A stretch of DNA of 64,000 nt from Winogradskyella sp. (GTDB lineage: Bacteria > Bacteroidota > Bacteroidia > Flavobacteriales > Flavobacteriaceae), in the NCBI GenBank assembly GCA_004211785.1, contig SHBX01000003.1:1-64000 (forward strand), in the 5' to 3' direction. Below the pieces are notes generated by a model, which worked only from the letters and a program-made list of their open reading frames with translations, did no database searches and had not been told where the DNA came from. Numbering within the stretch: position 1 is the stretch's first letter; each line of letters starts with the position of its first letter. A program made the position numbers and the translations under genes. Positions 35,182 to 44,428 of this stretch are shown one piece after another.

Positions 35182-36639
35182 TTATAAAAAAGGCAAATAC
35201 TTTTTTAATTGCTCGTTAATATCTTCAGAAAGATTGAATTTATACACTACAATTAAATACACAAGCGATACTAATATTGACTTTATAAAAATATTTATAA
35301 TAGGATGAAAAGGAAATTCGATATAATAGAATCCAAAACCTAAAACTATTAGAAGTAATAATACTTTGAATGTCGACACACTAAAAGGTTGCATGTTTAG
35401 TTTCAACTTAACAAAAACTAACTTAAGGGTATTATATAGTAAAATTGCCATGAACGTTGCGAAAGCTGAGCCATTAATTCCGTAAATTGGAATGAAAATC
35501 ATATTCAGAACAACAGCGAGCACGGCTAGCAATACGCCAAAAAACAAAACCACTCTGTAATAATCACTATTAAATAATATCGCATTATTATTGCCTAGCA
35601 TGTTATCATACAATTTGGCTAAACCAACAATGAACACAACAAATAGGCCGCCTGTAAACTTCTCTGGCAGTAATTGATAAAGCATATTAATGTTTAAAAC
35701 TATTAGCAAGAATATAAGTCCGCTTATGACCAAAAGACTTAAAGAACTTTTCTGATATAAGTTTAATAAGTCTTCTTTGTTATTATCATTCAGAAATTTA
35801 GCTGTAATTGGCATCATTATCTGATGCATCGATCGTTGAGGCACAGATATCACTGTAGCAATAAAAATAGCCACACTATAATAAGCTACATTTTCAATCT
35901 CCAAATACTGGCCAATCATAAATTTGTCTAAATCCAAAATGACCATAGCAATTGAACCCGCAATAATAATCAGGAAACTATACTTAAGAACTGAAGATAT
36001 ATTCTCAATTTTATTAAACTTAAAAACAGGAAATCTTAATGCATAAGCATATATTTTCATAATTAACATTCTAGCAACATATACCGCTACTACTCCAACT
36101 ATAAAGATTTCTACATTAATCCAATTCATGTAGACACAACACAATAAAATCATAATACAGAAGCGATGGAATATCTCTCGCATGATATTTCCGAAAACGG
36201 TTTTCATTTGCACCTTAGACCATGCAAAGAAAATCTCAAAATAAGCCATTGCTATCGCTGTAATATAAATATGCCATACATAATCATACACCAAAGGATT
36301 TTTGTCTGATAGTAATCCAGCAATAAAATCGTAACCAAAAGCGCCCAGAAGTCCAGTAGGAATTATAAAAACCAAGGGCAAGAATAACATTAAAGTTAGA
36401 AAACTATTGAGGCTATTCTTAGTTCTAAATGTTGAGTAAAATTTAATTAGTGCATTTTGCACACCAAAAGCCATAAATGGCAACATAATATTTGCAGCAG
36501 AAAGTACAAAAGCTACTAAACCATAATAATCGTCAGTTAAGAAATTTGTGTAAAGAAAAAGTGAATTGACAGCACCAATACCAAAGCCTATGTATGTGCT
36601 TAAAGTGTTTTTGAATGACTGTTTTATGACTATTCCCAC
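35182..36639 (-). CDS. Polysaccharide flippase (Wzx/MOP family)
   Basis: A 485-residue inner-membrane protein with about 12-14 hydrophobic segments evenly spread over its length, starting MGIVIKQSFKNTLSTYIGFGIG, a typical first helix of oligosaccharide flippases in the MATE/MOP superfamily. The family moves lipid-linked sugar repeats across the membrane. It is last in an operon behind a glycosyltransferase and a YfhO protein, which supports a role in surface glycan assembly. The substrate is not known. Confidence 0.85.
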   Translation of the reverse strand: MGIVIKQSFKNTLSTYIGFGIGAVNSLFLYTNFLTDDYYGLVAFVLSAANIMLPFMAFGVQNALIKFYSTFRTKNSLNSFLTLMLFLPLVFIIPTGLLGAFGYDFIAGLLSDKNPLVYDYVWHIYITAIAMAYFEIFFAWSKVQMKTVFGNIMREIFHRFCIMILLCCVYMNWINVEIFIVGVVAVYVARMLIMKIYAYALRFPVFKFNKIENISSVLKYSFLIIIAGSIAMVILDLDKFMIGQYLEIENVAYYSVAIFIATVISVPQRSMHQIMMPITAKFLNDNNKEDLLNLYQKSSLSLLVISGLIFLLIVLNINMLYQLLPEKFTGGLFVVFIVGLAKLYDNMLGNNNAILFNSDYYRVVLFFGVLLAVLAVVLNMIFIPIYGINGSAFATFMAILLYNTLKLVFVKLKLNMQPFSVSTFKVLLLLIVLGFGFYYIEFPFHPIINIFIKSILVSLVYLIVVYKFNLSEDINEQLKKYLPFL

Positions 36640-36669
36640 AGATTTAAAAGTACAATTTTTTTAGAGCTT

Positions 36670-37959
36670 TTAAAGATCTAATAAAAGTTTCGAGAGAGAT
36701 TGACTTAAAGAACGTCTACTATATTTCTGAAGCCCAATGCCATTAGTCTTAAGAGCGTTTGTTTTGTAGTCCTCAAAATTGCTTAAGATTTGTGCTTTTA
36801 GTAATTGCTTCTCAACATACGTAAAATAGCTTCCTGTATTTGTAGTTTTAACAATCTGCTCTACATCAGAATCTTTAGGCCCAATTGCTAAAATTGGTGT
36901 TTCGGAAATCATATACTCAAATAATTTTCCTGGTATAATGGCTTTTGTCTCTTCAGAATCTATTTCTATAAGCAATAATAATTGTGATTTTTTTTGATAA
37001 GCAATGGCTTCGTTATGGCTAATATACCCGACTAAATTCAGGTATTTTTCTAATCCGCTTTTTTTAATTGAATTGATAATTACATCACTTACAACACCAA
37101 CTAAGTTTAACTGAAATTGAAGTGCAAATTCTTTGTTTTCTTCTATTAATTCTGAAAGCGTTTCCCAAAGTATTATTGGGTTTCTATCAGACAATAACGA
37201 GCCAATATGCGATAACGAGAACTTAGGGTCTTTTTCCTTAGCTACAACTGAATGTGAATCATAACCATTGGTAATTACTGCTATTGACTGACTAGTTTTA
37301 GATGAAAATTCATTCTTTGTATGATTACTAGTAACTACAATTTGATTAGCAGAGTTAAGAACTTGATGTTCTAATTTAATATGTCTTTTCTTTGCAAAAC
37401 TTAACAATTTCAAAGCTTTATGATAACCAATTGTTGTCCATGGGTCTCTAAAATCTGCAACCCATTTGATATTTAAAGCTTGATTTAGTTTCAAACCAAT
37501 TAAGTGCAAACTATGCGGTGGTCCAGTTGTTATAATAGTTTCTATATTGTTCTTTTCTATATAATCTGAAAGAAAACGTACCGAAGGCTTAACCCAATTT
37601 TTTCGTGCGTCAGGAATGAAAAAATTCCCTCTTATAAAGAGCATCAGCTTTTCAACTATTGATTGTTTATTGTTTTCTGGAATAACTCCAGAACTTATGG
37701 TTTTAGAACTCTTTTTAGATAGCAACTTTGCAAAACGGTATGGCTCACTAATTGGATGTTTAATGATTCTTACTTTAGCAGGGAGTTCACTAACAAGGCT
37801 CTCGTCTACAATTGGATAATTTGGATTAGAAGGACAATATACAATAGGTTCTATACCAAATTCTGGTAAGTATTTTACAAATTTAAGCCATCGTTGCACA
37901 CCTGGACCACCGGCTGGCGGCCAATAATAAGTGACTATAAGGACTTTTTTGTTTACCAT
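36670..37959 (-). CDS. Glycosyltransferase family 4-like protein
   Basis: A 429-residue GT-B fold enzyme. The N-terminal domain begins KKVLIVTYYWPPAGGPGVQRW, the glycine-rich start of GT4 enzymes, with ETIITTGPPHSLHLIGL and KWVADFRDPWTT further on. The C-terminal nucleotide-sugar domain has LVGYISHNEAIAYQKKSQLLLL and the family Glu in IPGKLFEYMISETPILAIG. Donor and acceptor are unknown. It starts nine bases after the YfhO gene and is followed by the flippase. Confidence 0.88.
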   Translation of the reverse strand: MVNKKVLIVTYYWPPAGGPGVQRWLKFVKYLPEFGIEPIVYCPSNPNYPIVDESLVSELPAKVRIIKHPISEPYRFAKLLSKKSSKTISSGVIPENNKQSIVEKLMLFIRGNFFIPDARKNWVKPSVRFLSDYIEKNNIETIITTGPPHSLHLIGLKLNQALNIKWVADFRDPWTTIGYHKALKLLSFAKKRHIKLEHQVLNSANQIVVTSNHTKNEFSSKTSQSIAVITNGYDSHSVVAKEKDPKFSLSHIGSLLSDRNPIILWETLSELIEENKEFALQFQLNLVGVVSDVIINSIKKSGLEKYLNLVGYISHNEAIAYQKKSQLLLLIEIDSEETKAIIPGKLFEYMISETPILAIGPKDSDVEQIVKTTNTGSYFTYVEKQLLKAQILSNFEDYKTNALKTNGIGLQKYSRRSLSQSLSKLLLDL

Positions 37960-37968
37960 AAAGAATGG

Positions 37969-40392
37969 TTATTCTTTCTTTTTAAACTGTAAAAACCCGC
38001 CTAAAAGTAAAAGTATACCAAACAAGACCGAACTACCTAAAGCAATTTTGCTTCCAGTCTCTACAACTCGTGGCTCAAACTTGAATTCTATAGTATGGTT
38101 TCCTGCAGGTACCTGCAATGCTCTTAAGGTATAATTAACTCTTATATGTGGCGTAAGTTCACCATCGATATAAGCATTCCAACCTTTGTAATAGTATAAT
38201 TCAGAGAAAACTGCAATACCATCATTAGAGTTATTAGATTGGTATATAAGATGGCTAGGTTTGTACTCAATTAGACGTATAGATGCAATACTGTCTTTTT
38301 CGTATTCCTTTTTGAGCTTAAACTCATCAAAGATTGTTCTATTTACAACGGCTTCAATTTTTGTATTTATACTATCTAGTGCTCGTATTTCTTCATTTCC
38401 AGTTTCTATAGTCTTTAATTCAGAAATAAACCAAGCATTCCCATTTGGTTGTGTGTAACGTATAGAAGCTTCTACTCGACCTGTTTGGTCTTCGGCAATA
38501 ACATACTTAGTATTTAGCATGTTTAGTACCTCAGTATTATTTTGATAAATATGAAAATCTAAAAGCGCCTCAAATCTATTCAGCTTTGCGGCATGATAAC
38601 CATTTAGAGAATTGTGAAAATAAGCAGCTCTTGCTGGTCTTTGCTGACCTTCACGAGACACGTCCAAAACTCTAAAGTGCTCTTTGTCATTTAGTATTTG
38701 TTTATCCGCTGCTGAAGCTTGATAAGGTTTATCTACTTGACGTGCAGAAACAAAATTATCAGTATTAACGTATGCTCTATCAACTATCACCAAATCAAAT
38801 AAAATCAATATTGCGAAAACAACAACTAATAATTTTTCAGATATTTTTTCTTTCAGAAAATAGAATATAGCACCAGCAGAAAGTAATACTAAGATCAGCG
38901 TTCTTATCGTATCAGAAACAAATAATGACTTTCTATCTTCGGCCAGAGCATTAACTAAAAGTTCTGGGTATTTTTCTTCACCTGGTTTTATGAAATCGAA
39001 TAAAAATGCATGGCTTAATAGGAAAAATAGCGCTAATCCCCCAGTTATAGCTACTGCATATTTTAAAGCTTTTAGTTTTTCTTCTTTCTTCTGAAAATCA
39101 TTGAACAATCTGGATAAAGCAAAAATACCCAGAACAGGAATACAGAGTTCAAGAACTACCTGTATAGAACTTACAGCACGGAACTTATTATATAACGGTA
39201 TATATTCAATAAAAAAGTCGGTTAATAAACCGAAGTTTTTTCCGTAAGACAAAAACAACGACAACAATGTTCCACCAACAAGCCACCACTTTAGTCTTCC
39301 TTTGACTAAAAACAGACCGAGAACAAATAAGAATATAATAACAGCGCCAACATAAGCTGGTGCTTCTACAATAGTTTGGTCTCCCCAATACATTGGTGCA
39401 TTTCTAGATGCCTCAATAGCTTCAATTGGTGATGCACCAAGCTTGAGGTAAGCATCATAGGTTTCAGAATCTTTACCGATATCTTCTCCGCTTCCGCCAC
39501 CCATAAACTTTGGGATGAATAAATTAAAAGATTCTGCCAAGCCATAACTATACTCTGTAATATAACCTGGGTCCAAGCCTTCTTTTACCTTTTTTGGTTG
39601 CCCATTTGCTTTTATAGTCAAATCACTTTTACCACGTGTACTCTCTTTTACATACTCCTGCGTAGCCATTATGTTTGTGGCATTTAAGCCTACAGCAATA
39701 ATAACCGCAATAGACAATAGCCCAACAGATTTAAAAAAGTGAGGCAATTGCTTTTTCTGATACGCATCTACTAAATATGCTAAGCCTAACACTAAGACCA
39801 ATAACAGCAAATAGTACGTCATTTGGTAATGATTGGCGACTATCTCTAGTCCAAGAGCCACAATTGTCAGTAGAAATCCCCAAATGTATTTCTTTCGAAA
39901 TGTAAGAATGATGCCAGCTAAAACCAATGGCATGTATGCAATGGCATGTGCTTTGGAGTTGTGGCCAACACCTAAAATAATTATCATGTAAGTAGAAAAC
40001 CCAAATGCTAAAGCACCGAGAGCCGCAAGCTTAAAATCTACTTTTAAACTCAACAATAGAATATAAAATCCAATAAAATAAAGAAATAGATAATCTGCAG
40101 GTCTTGGCAAAAACCGAATCGTTAAATCTAATTTCTTGATGTAATTATGCGGGTATTTTGCACCCAATTGGTACGTTGGCATACCACCAAAAGCACTATT
40201 AGTCCAATAGGTTTGTTCACCTTCTTTTTCAGCATAGTCAATATGTTGTTGCGCCATGCCTTTGTAATGCATGATATCGCTCTGAAAGATTTTTTTGCCT
40301 TGTAAAACAGGACTAAAATAAGCCAGAGACAATACTACAAAACCGATTAAAACTAATACATGAGGTAGTAGGCGTTTAAATGAGAATGACAT
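37969..40392 (-). CDS. YfhO family membrane protein
   Basis: An 807-residue protein with about 12-13 membrane helices up to residue 560 and a soluble C-terminal part of about 230 residues, then one last helix. It reads SPVLQGKKIFQSDIMHYKGM near the start, with YWTNSAFGGMPTYQLG in the first large loop; both match the YfhO family (GT-C-type glycosyltransferase fold). YfhO proteins in firmicutes glycosylate lipoteichoic acid; in Bacteroidota the acceptor is not known. C-terminal FSELYYYKGWNAYIDGELT is the conserved end domain. Likely takes part in the same surface glycan route as the next two genes. Confidence 0.88.
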   Translation of the reverse strand: MSFSFKRLLPHVLVLIGFVVLSLAYFSPVLQGKKIFQSDIMHYKGMAQQHIDYAEKEGEQTYWTNSAFGGMPTYQLGAKYPHNYIKKLDLTIRFLPRPADYLFLYFIGFYILLLSLKVDFKLAALGALAFGFSTYMIIILGVGHNSKAHAIAYMPLVLAGIILTFRKKYIWGFLLTIVALGLEIVANHYQMTYYLLLLVLVLGLAYLVDAYQKKQLPHFFKSVGLLSIAVIIAVGLNATNIMATQEYVKESTRGKSDLTIKANGQPKKVKEGLDPGYITEYSYGLAESFNLFIPKFMGGGSGEDIGKDSETYDAYLKLGASPIEAIEASRNAPMYWGDQTIVEAPAYVGAVIIFLFVLGLFLVKGRLKWWLVGGTLLSLFLSYGKNFGLLTDFFIEYIPLYNKFRAVSSIQVVLELCIPVLGIFALSRLFNDFQKKEEKLKALKYAVAITGGLALFFLLSHAFLFDFIKPGEEKYPELLVNALAEDRKSLFVSDTIRTLILVLLSAGAIFYFLKEKISEKLLVVVFAILILFDLVIVDRAYVNTDNFVSARQVDKPYQASAADKQILNDKEHFRVLDVSREGQQRPARAAYFHNSLNGYHAAKLNRFEALLDFHIYQNNTEVLNMLNTKYVIAEDQTGRVEASIRYTQPNGNAWFISELKTIETGNEEIRALDSINTKIEAVVNRTIFDEFKLKKEYEKDSIASIRLIEYKPSHLIYQSNNSNDGIAVFSELYYYKGWNAYIDGELTPHIRVNYTLRALQVPAGNHTIEFKFEPRVVETGSKIALGSSVLFGILLLLGGFLQFKKKE

Positions 40393-40423
40393 GAAATAAA
40401 GGTTAAATCAATAAAACCGAAAA

Positions 40424-40705
40424 TTAATCAATTTCTTCGTAATCGATGTATTCGCCAACCTTTTTGTTTGAAGATGAATCATTAGAAGGCATTTTATCTA
40501 TAACTGTTTCACCTTCTTTTTGTTTAGACTGCTGTGGACGTTGGTTTGCACCAAATTGTTCACCAAAACGCTTTTCCATTTTTTTAGCTGCAAAACGCAA
40601 CAAATACGGAGCAAAAAGACGTGATAATATCTTTACAACAAAGTAAATACCAATAATCCAAAGAAGTGTTCTTACTAATCCCACGACAGATAAGGTGTAA
40701 ATCAT
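40424..40705 (-). CDS. DUF4834 family membrane protein
   Basis: A 93-residue protein with one N-terminal helix (about residues 5-30, VVGLVRTLLWIIGIYFVVKIL), then an amphipathic basic stretch (RFAAKKMEKRFGEQF) and a polar, probably disordered tail ending VGEYIDYEEID. This is the layout of DUF4834. Function unknown. It opens the operon with YfhO (31 bases apart), an order I recall from other flavobacteria. Confidence 0.8.
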   Translation of the reverse strand: MIYTLSVVGLVRTLLWIIGIYFVVKILSRLFAPYLLRFAAKKMEKRFGEQFGANQRPQQSKQKEGETVIDKMPSNDSSSNKKVGEYIDYEEID

Positions 40706-40722
40706 AAATTTAAAATATACTT

Positions 40723-40730
40723 CAAAAATA
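40723..40730 (-). promoter_or_regulatory. Putative minus-7 box of the DUF4834-YfhO-glycan operon
   Basis: Minus strand reads TATTTTTG, a full match to TAnnTTTG, 17 bases before the DUF4834 start codon. Confidence 0.4.
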
Positions 40731-40783
40731 CAATTAACATCATTTATAATCCGTTATTATTCCTTAAAAAAAGTATAAAATAC

Positions 40784-40791
40784 TATATTTG
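40784..40791 (+). promoter_or_regulatory. Putative minus-7 box of the 40810 gene
   Basis: TATATTTG, a full match to TAnnTTTG, 18 bases before the ATG at 40810. The box contains the TTG that a longer reading of the gene would use as a start, which argues for the ATG. Confidence 0.4.
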
Positions 40792-40809
40792 AAATCTAAC
40801 CTATATACT

Positions 40810-41787
40810 ATGCAGCAATTAAAATCCTTTTTTGTTTCGCTTATGCTCGTTGCCTCATTACCGGCATTAGCGCAATACACTGAAGTTATAAATTCTAATA
40901 GACCAGGCGTTTCTAAAGCCGCTTTTTCTGTCGGAACCAATGTTTTACAATTTGAATTAGGAGGTTTCACCATCAAGGAAGAACACAATCCATTAAACTA
41001 TGAAGTGTCTGGTTTTGGTGTTGATTTTGCTGCACGTTTTGGACTTTTGTGGGAACAACTAGAGATAAATATTGAAGGCGTTTATCAAAACGATACATTT
41101 ACTAGTAATACGTCTGCTATACCTTTTGAAGACAAGCGTTCTAACTTTAGAAACTTTACAATTGGCGCTAAATACCTAGTCTATGACCCTTATAAAAATG
41201 CTGAGGAAGACAAGCCAAACCTTTATAGTTATCATGCAAACAGACGCTTTAAATGGAAATCTTTAATTCCTGCTGTGGCTGTCTATGTTGGTGCAAATTT
41301 CGATACAAAAGATAATCCTTTCACAGCACCAGATGTTGAAGGTTTTAGCCCAAAAATAATGGTGGCCACACAAAACAATTTTGCTGGTGGTTGGGTATTT
41401 GTAATGAATTTCTTAAAAGATCGTATTGGTTCAGACTTTTCAGATTTTCAATATATCCTAACCTTGACACATTCTTTCTCAGACCAATGGGTGTTATTTG
41501 GTGAAGCGCAAGGTATACAAAGTGACTTTTATGCAGATAATATCTTTAGAGTCGGTGGTGCTTATTTATGGACTAAAGACTTTCAGTTAGATGCAAACAT
41601 TGCTTTTAATACCAAAGACACTCCTTCAGTTTTTAATATTGCTTTTGGAGCTTCTTATCGTCTCGATTGGCATAAAGACAAAAAGATAGACAATGGTGGC
41701 TCCGTTGAGGATAAAGTGGATACCTCCAAAAACAAGAAAAAGAAGAAGCGTAAAAAGAAAACAGATTTCGATTCTGATAATTTATAG
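40810..41787 (+). CDS. Outer-membrane beta-barrel protein (transporter-like)
   Basis: A 325-residue exported protein. Start at ATG 40810 gives a clean signal peptide (MQQLKSFFVSLMLVASLPALA). The mature part begins YTEVINSNRPGVSKAAFSVGTN, a start seen in transporter-type outer-membrane proteins of the MetA-pathway/DUF3187-like group, followed by alternating strands such as FEDKRSNFRNFTIGAKYLVY and FQLDANIAFNTKDTPSVFNIAFGASYRL. The last 25 residues are a basic tail (KNKKKKKRKKKTDF) beyond the last strand. Ligand unknown. Eight bases separate it from the GNAT gene. Confidence 0.75.
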   Translation: MQQLKSFFVSLMLVASLPALAQYTEVINSNRPGVSKAAFSVGTNVLQFELGGFTIKEEHNPLNYEVSGFGVDFAARFGLLWEQLEINIEGVYQNDTFTSNTSAIPFEDKRSNFRNFTIGAKYLVYDPYKNAEEDKPNLYSYHANRRFKWKSLIPAVAVYVGANFDTKDNPFTAPDVEGFSPKIMVATQNNFAGGWVFVMNFLKDRIGSDFSDFQYILTLTHSFSDQWVLFGEAQGIQSDFYADNIFRVGGAYLWTKDFQLDANIAFNTKDTPSVFNIAFGASYRLDWHKDKKIDNGGSVEDKVDTSKNKKKKKRKKKTDFDSDNL

Positions 41788-41795
41788 TTGACTAC

Positions 41796-42917
41796 ATGAT
41801 TGAAATTAAAGAAGCGATTTCTAAAAAGGAATTAAAGCAATTTGTAAAATTTCCTTTTAAACTCTACGAGAATTCAAAGAGTTGGGTGCCTCCAATTATT
41901 AGTGAAGAGCTTACTACATTTAATAAAAAAATTAATCCGGTTTTTAAAGATGCTGAAGCGCGCTTTTTCTTAGCTTACCAAAACAAACAAATTGTTGGAC
42001 GTATTGCGGCTATTATTAATTGGCTAGAAGTAAAAGGTCAAAACGAGCTGAAAATGCGTTTTGGTTGGTTTGATGTTATTGATGATGTTAATGTTACCAA
42101 GGCTTTACTTGATAAAGTACACACCATCGGGAAAGAAAAAAACTTAAGTTATGTTGAAGGTCCAGTAGGGTTTTCAAATTTGGACAAGGTTGGGATACTT
42201 ACTGAAGGTTTTGACCAAATTGGTAGTATGATTACATGGCATAATTACCCATATTATGCAGATCATTTTAGAGCTTTGGGCTATGACGTTGGAAAGGGAT
42301 ATTCTGAAAATGTTATGGAATTCAAAAATATACTTCCAGAATTTTTTACGCGTGTACAAAACTTAGTAAAGAAGCGCTATCAACTGAGAGCTCTTAATTT
42401 TGAAAATAACAAAGACATCATGGATTACGCTGATGAAATGTTTGAAGTCTTCTCAAAATCGCATTCAGTATTGTCTTCTTTTGTAGAAATTAATAAGGAA
42501 CAACGCGAATATTTTAAAAAGAAATTTATTGGGTTCTTAAACCCAGAATACGTCAAATTTGTTTTAGATAAAGACGGTAAACTAGTAGGTTTTGGTATTG
42601 TAACGCCATCATATGCAAAAGCATTACAAAAAATGAATGGCAAGCTATTTCCGTTTGGTTTTAGGCATATCCTTAATGCTAAAAAGAACGCAAAGACCGT
42701 AACTTTTTATCTTATAGGTGTTTTACCAGAGTATCAAAACAAAGGTGTCACTGCTATTATTTTTGAAGAGTTTCATCAAACTTTCACAAAAAAAGGCATT
42801 AAACTTTGTGTTAGAGGTCCAGAATTAGACGATAATACTGCAATCCACAAACTTTGGAAAAATTTTAAACCCGTGGTTAATAAAAGGCGTTGTACTTTTA
42901 AGAAAGATATTGCATAA
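41796..42917 (+). CDS. GNAT-family acyltransferase, possible sulfonolipid N-acyltransferase
   Basis: A 373-residue two-part protein. The N-terminal region (about 1-180) has VKFPFKLYENSKSWVPPI and ARFFLAYQNKQIVGRIAAI, a GNAT-like half; the C-terminal half has LVGFGIVTPSYAKAL and the acyl-CoA loop GVLPEYQNKGVTAII near residue 308. Homologues in Bacteroidota are often mislabelled GTP cyclohydrolase. It is next to, and convergent with, the cysteate-fatty acyltransferase candidate. Bacterial ceramide synthase of Caulobacter is, to my knowledge, also GNAT-like, so N-acylation of capnine is a reasonable guess but unproven. It follows the outer-membrane protein gene by eight bases. Confidence 0.72.
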   Translation: MIEIKEAISKKELKQFVKFPFKLYENSKSWVPPIISEELTTFNKKINPVFKDAEARFFLAYQNKQIVGRIAAIINWLEVKGQNELKMRFGWFDVIDDVNVTKALLDKVHTIGKEKNLSYVEGPVGFSNLDKVGILTEGFDQIGSMITWHNYPYYADHFRALGYDVGKGYSENVMEFKNILPEFFTRVQNLVKKRYQLRALNFENNKDIMDYADEMFEVFSKSHSVLSSFVEINKEQREYFKKKFIGFLNPEYVKFVLDKDGKLVGFGIVTPSYAKALQKMNGKLFPFGFRHILNAKKNAKTVTFYLIGVLPEYQNKGVTAIIFEEFHQTFTKKGIKLCVRGPELDDNTAIHKLWKNFKPVVNKRRCTFKKDIA

Positions 42918-42965
42918 AAAAAGTATTCATTGCGAATGGTTTTTTTTATATATAATAGTTAGAAA

Positions 42966-44225
42966 CTATTCGCCCATTGCAGCAATAAGAGCTGCAGACA
43001 TGCGCTTATAAGTACCGTTGTCTAAACGTTCTCTAATAGCATCAAAAGCATCTAAAGTTTCTTCAACATCTTGCAAAGTATGTGTTGCGGTAGGTATCAT
43101 TCTAAGTAGAATTAATCCTCGAGGTATCACAGGGTAAACTACTATAGAACAGAAGATTCCGTGATTTTCTCTTAAGTCTCTAACCAAAGCCATTGCTTCA
43201 GGAATACTACCCTTTAAGTATACTGGAGTTACACAACTTTGCGTTGTTCCAATATCAAATCCACGGTTCTTTAAACCAGATTGTAAAGCATCAACAATCT
43301 TCCAAAGATTCTGCTTTAATTCTGGCATAGTTCTTAACATATCCAAACGCTTTAAAGCACCAACTACTAATTGCATTTGTAGTGACTTTGCAAACATTTG
43401 TGAACGTAAGTTATATTTTAAGTAATCTATAATTTCTTGATCTGCTGCAATAAAAGCACCTGTACTAGCTAAAGACTTAGCAAATGTTGCAAAATACACA
43501 TCAATATCGTCTTGTACGCCTTGCTCTTGACCAGCTCCTGCACCAGTTTTTCCTAAAGTACCAAAACCATGCGCATCGTCAACAAATAGTCTAAAATTAA
43601 ATTTTTGTTTAAGTGCAACAATTTCTTTTAAACGTCCTTGCTCTCCTCGCATACCAAAAACACCTTCAGAAATCACTAAGATACCACCACCCGTAGTTTC
43701 GGCCATTTTAGTGGCACGTTCTAAGTTTTTCTCTAAACTTTCAATATCGTTGTGCTTATATGTAAAACGCTTGCCATGGTGCAATCTTACACCATCAATA
43801 ATACAAGCATGAGCATCAACATCGTATACGATAATATCGTCTTTACTTACTAAAGCATCTACAGTAGATACCATGCCTTGGTAACCAAAGTTTAATAAGT
43901 AAGCAGCTTCTTTGTTTACAAATTCCGCTAATTCGTTCTGTAATTGTTCGTGTAATTCGGTATGACCAGACATCATACGTGCTCCCATTGGGTATGCAGA
44001 GCCGTATTGTGCAGCTGCTTCAGCATCTACTTTACGAACTTCTGGATGATTTGCCAATCCTAAATAGTCATTAATACTCCATGTAATAACTTCTTTTCCT
44101 TGAAATTTCATTCTGTTTGAAATTTCTCCTTCTAACTTAGGGAATACAAAATAACCTTCTGCTTGCGCTGCCCACTTCCCTAATGGCCCTTTGTCTTTGT
44201 AAATCTTTTCAAATAAATCCTTCAT
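42966..44225 (-). CDS. Alpha-oxoamine synthase, likely cysteate-C-fatty acyltransferase
   Basis: A 419-residue PLP enzyme of the 2-amino-3-ketobutyrate ligase / serine palmitoyltransferase group. Motifs: WSINDYLGLANHPEV, GARMMSGHTELHEQLQ, LVISEGVFGMRGEQG, the Asp-Ala-His of FVDDAHGFGTLG, and the PLP lysine in TFAKSLASTGAF. In gliding flavobacteria this type condenses L-cysteate with a fatty acyl thioester in sulfonolipid (capnine) synthesis, and the cysteine synthase-like gene directly upstream fits cysteate supply (the CapA/CapB pair of Capnocytophaga). Serine palmitoyltransferase is the alternative. Confidence 0.8.
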   Translation of the reverse strand: MKDLFEKIYKDKGPLGKWAAQAEGYFVFPKLEGEISNRMKFQGKEVITWSINDYLGLANHPEVRKVDAEAAAQYGSAYPMGARMMSGHTELHEQLQNELAEFVNKEAAYLLNFGYQGMVSTVDALVSKDDIIVYDVDAHACIIDGVRLHHGKRFTYKHNDIESLEKNLERATKMAETTGGGILVISEGVFGMRGEQGRLKEIVALKQKFNFRLFVDDAHGFGTLGKTGAGAGQEQGVQDDIDVYFATFAKSLASTGAFIAADQEIIDYLKYNLRSQMFAKSLQMQLVVGALKRLDMLRTMPELKQNLWKIVDALQSGLKNRGFDIGTTQSCVTPVYLKGSIPEAMALVRDLRENHGIFCSIVVYPVIPRGLILLRMIPTATHTLQDVEETLDAFDAIRERLDNGTYKRMSAALIAAMGE

Positions 44226-44251
44226 ACTATCTTTTCGAACTGATTTTAAAC

Positions 44252-44272
44252 TGAGTTTTTAGAGGAAACTCA
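44252..44272. other. Inverted repeat in the leader of the 42966-44225 gene
   Basis: TGAGTTT-TTAGAGG-AAACTCA, a perfect 7-bp stem 27 bases before the start codon at 44225. No T run follows it in the direction of transcription, so it is not a terminator; it may be a leader hairpin or operator. Confidence 0.35.
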
Positions 44273-44311
44273 ATTTATAATTTTATGTTAAATTAGTTTA
44301 GCTTAACCGGG

Positions 44312-44319
44312 CAAAATTA
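44312..44319 (-). promoter_or_regulatory. Putative minus-7 box of the acyltransferase gene
   Basis: Minus strand reads TAATTTTG, a full match to TAnnTTTG, 87 bases before the start codon, leaving a leader of about 80 bases that includes the hairpin at 44252-44272. Confidence 0.38.
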
Positions 44320-44381
44320 GTTAATAATATTATGAAAGCATAATTTATTTACCCTTTATATTCACTAAGTTTTAAATATAA

Positions 44382-44411
44382 AAAGCCCATTGAAATTCAT
44401 CAATGGGCTTT
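44382..44411 (-). terminator. Terminator of the cysteate synthase gene
   Basis: AAAGCCCATTGA / TCAATGGGCTTT, a perfect 12-bp stem with an AATTCA loop and T-rich sequence after, directly downstream of the stop codon at 44429. It uncouples the two sulfonolipid genes, which then need separate promoters. Confidence 0.85.
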
Positions 44412-44428
44412 AATATGTAAGTTAGTTT

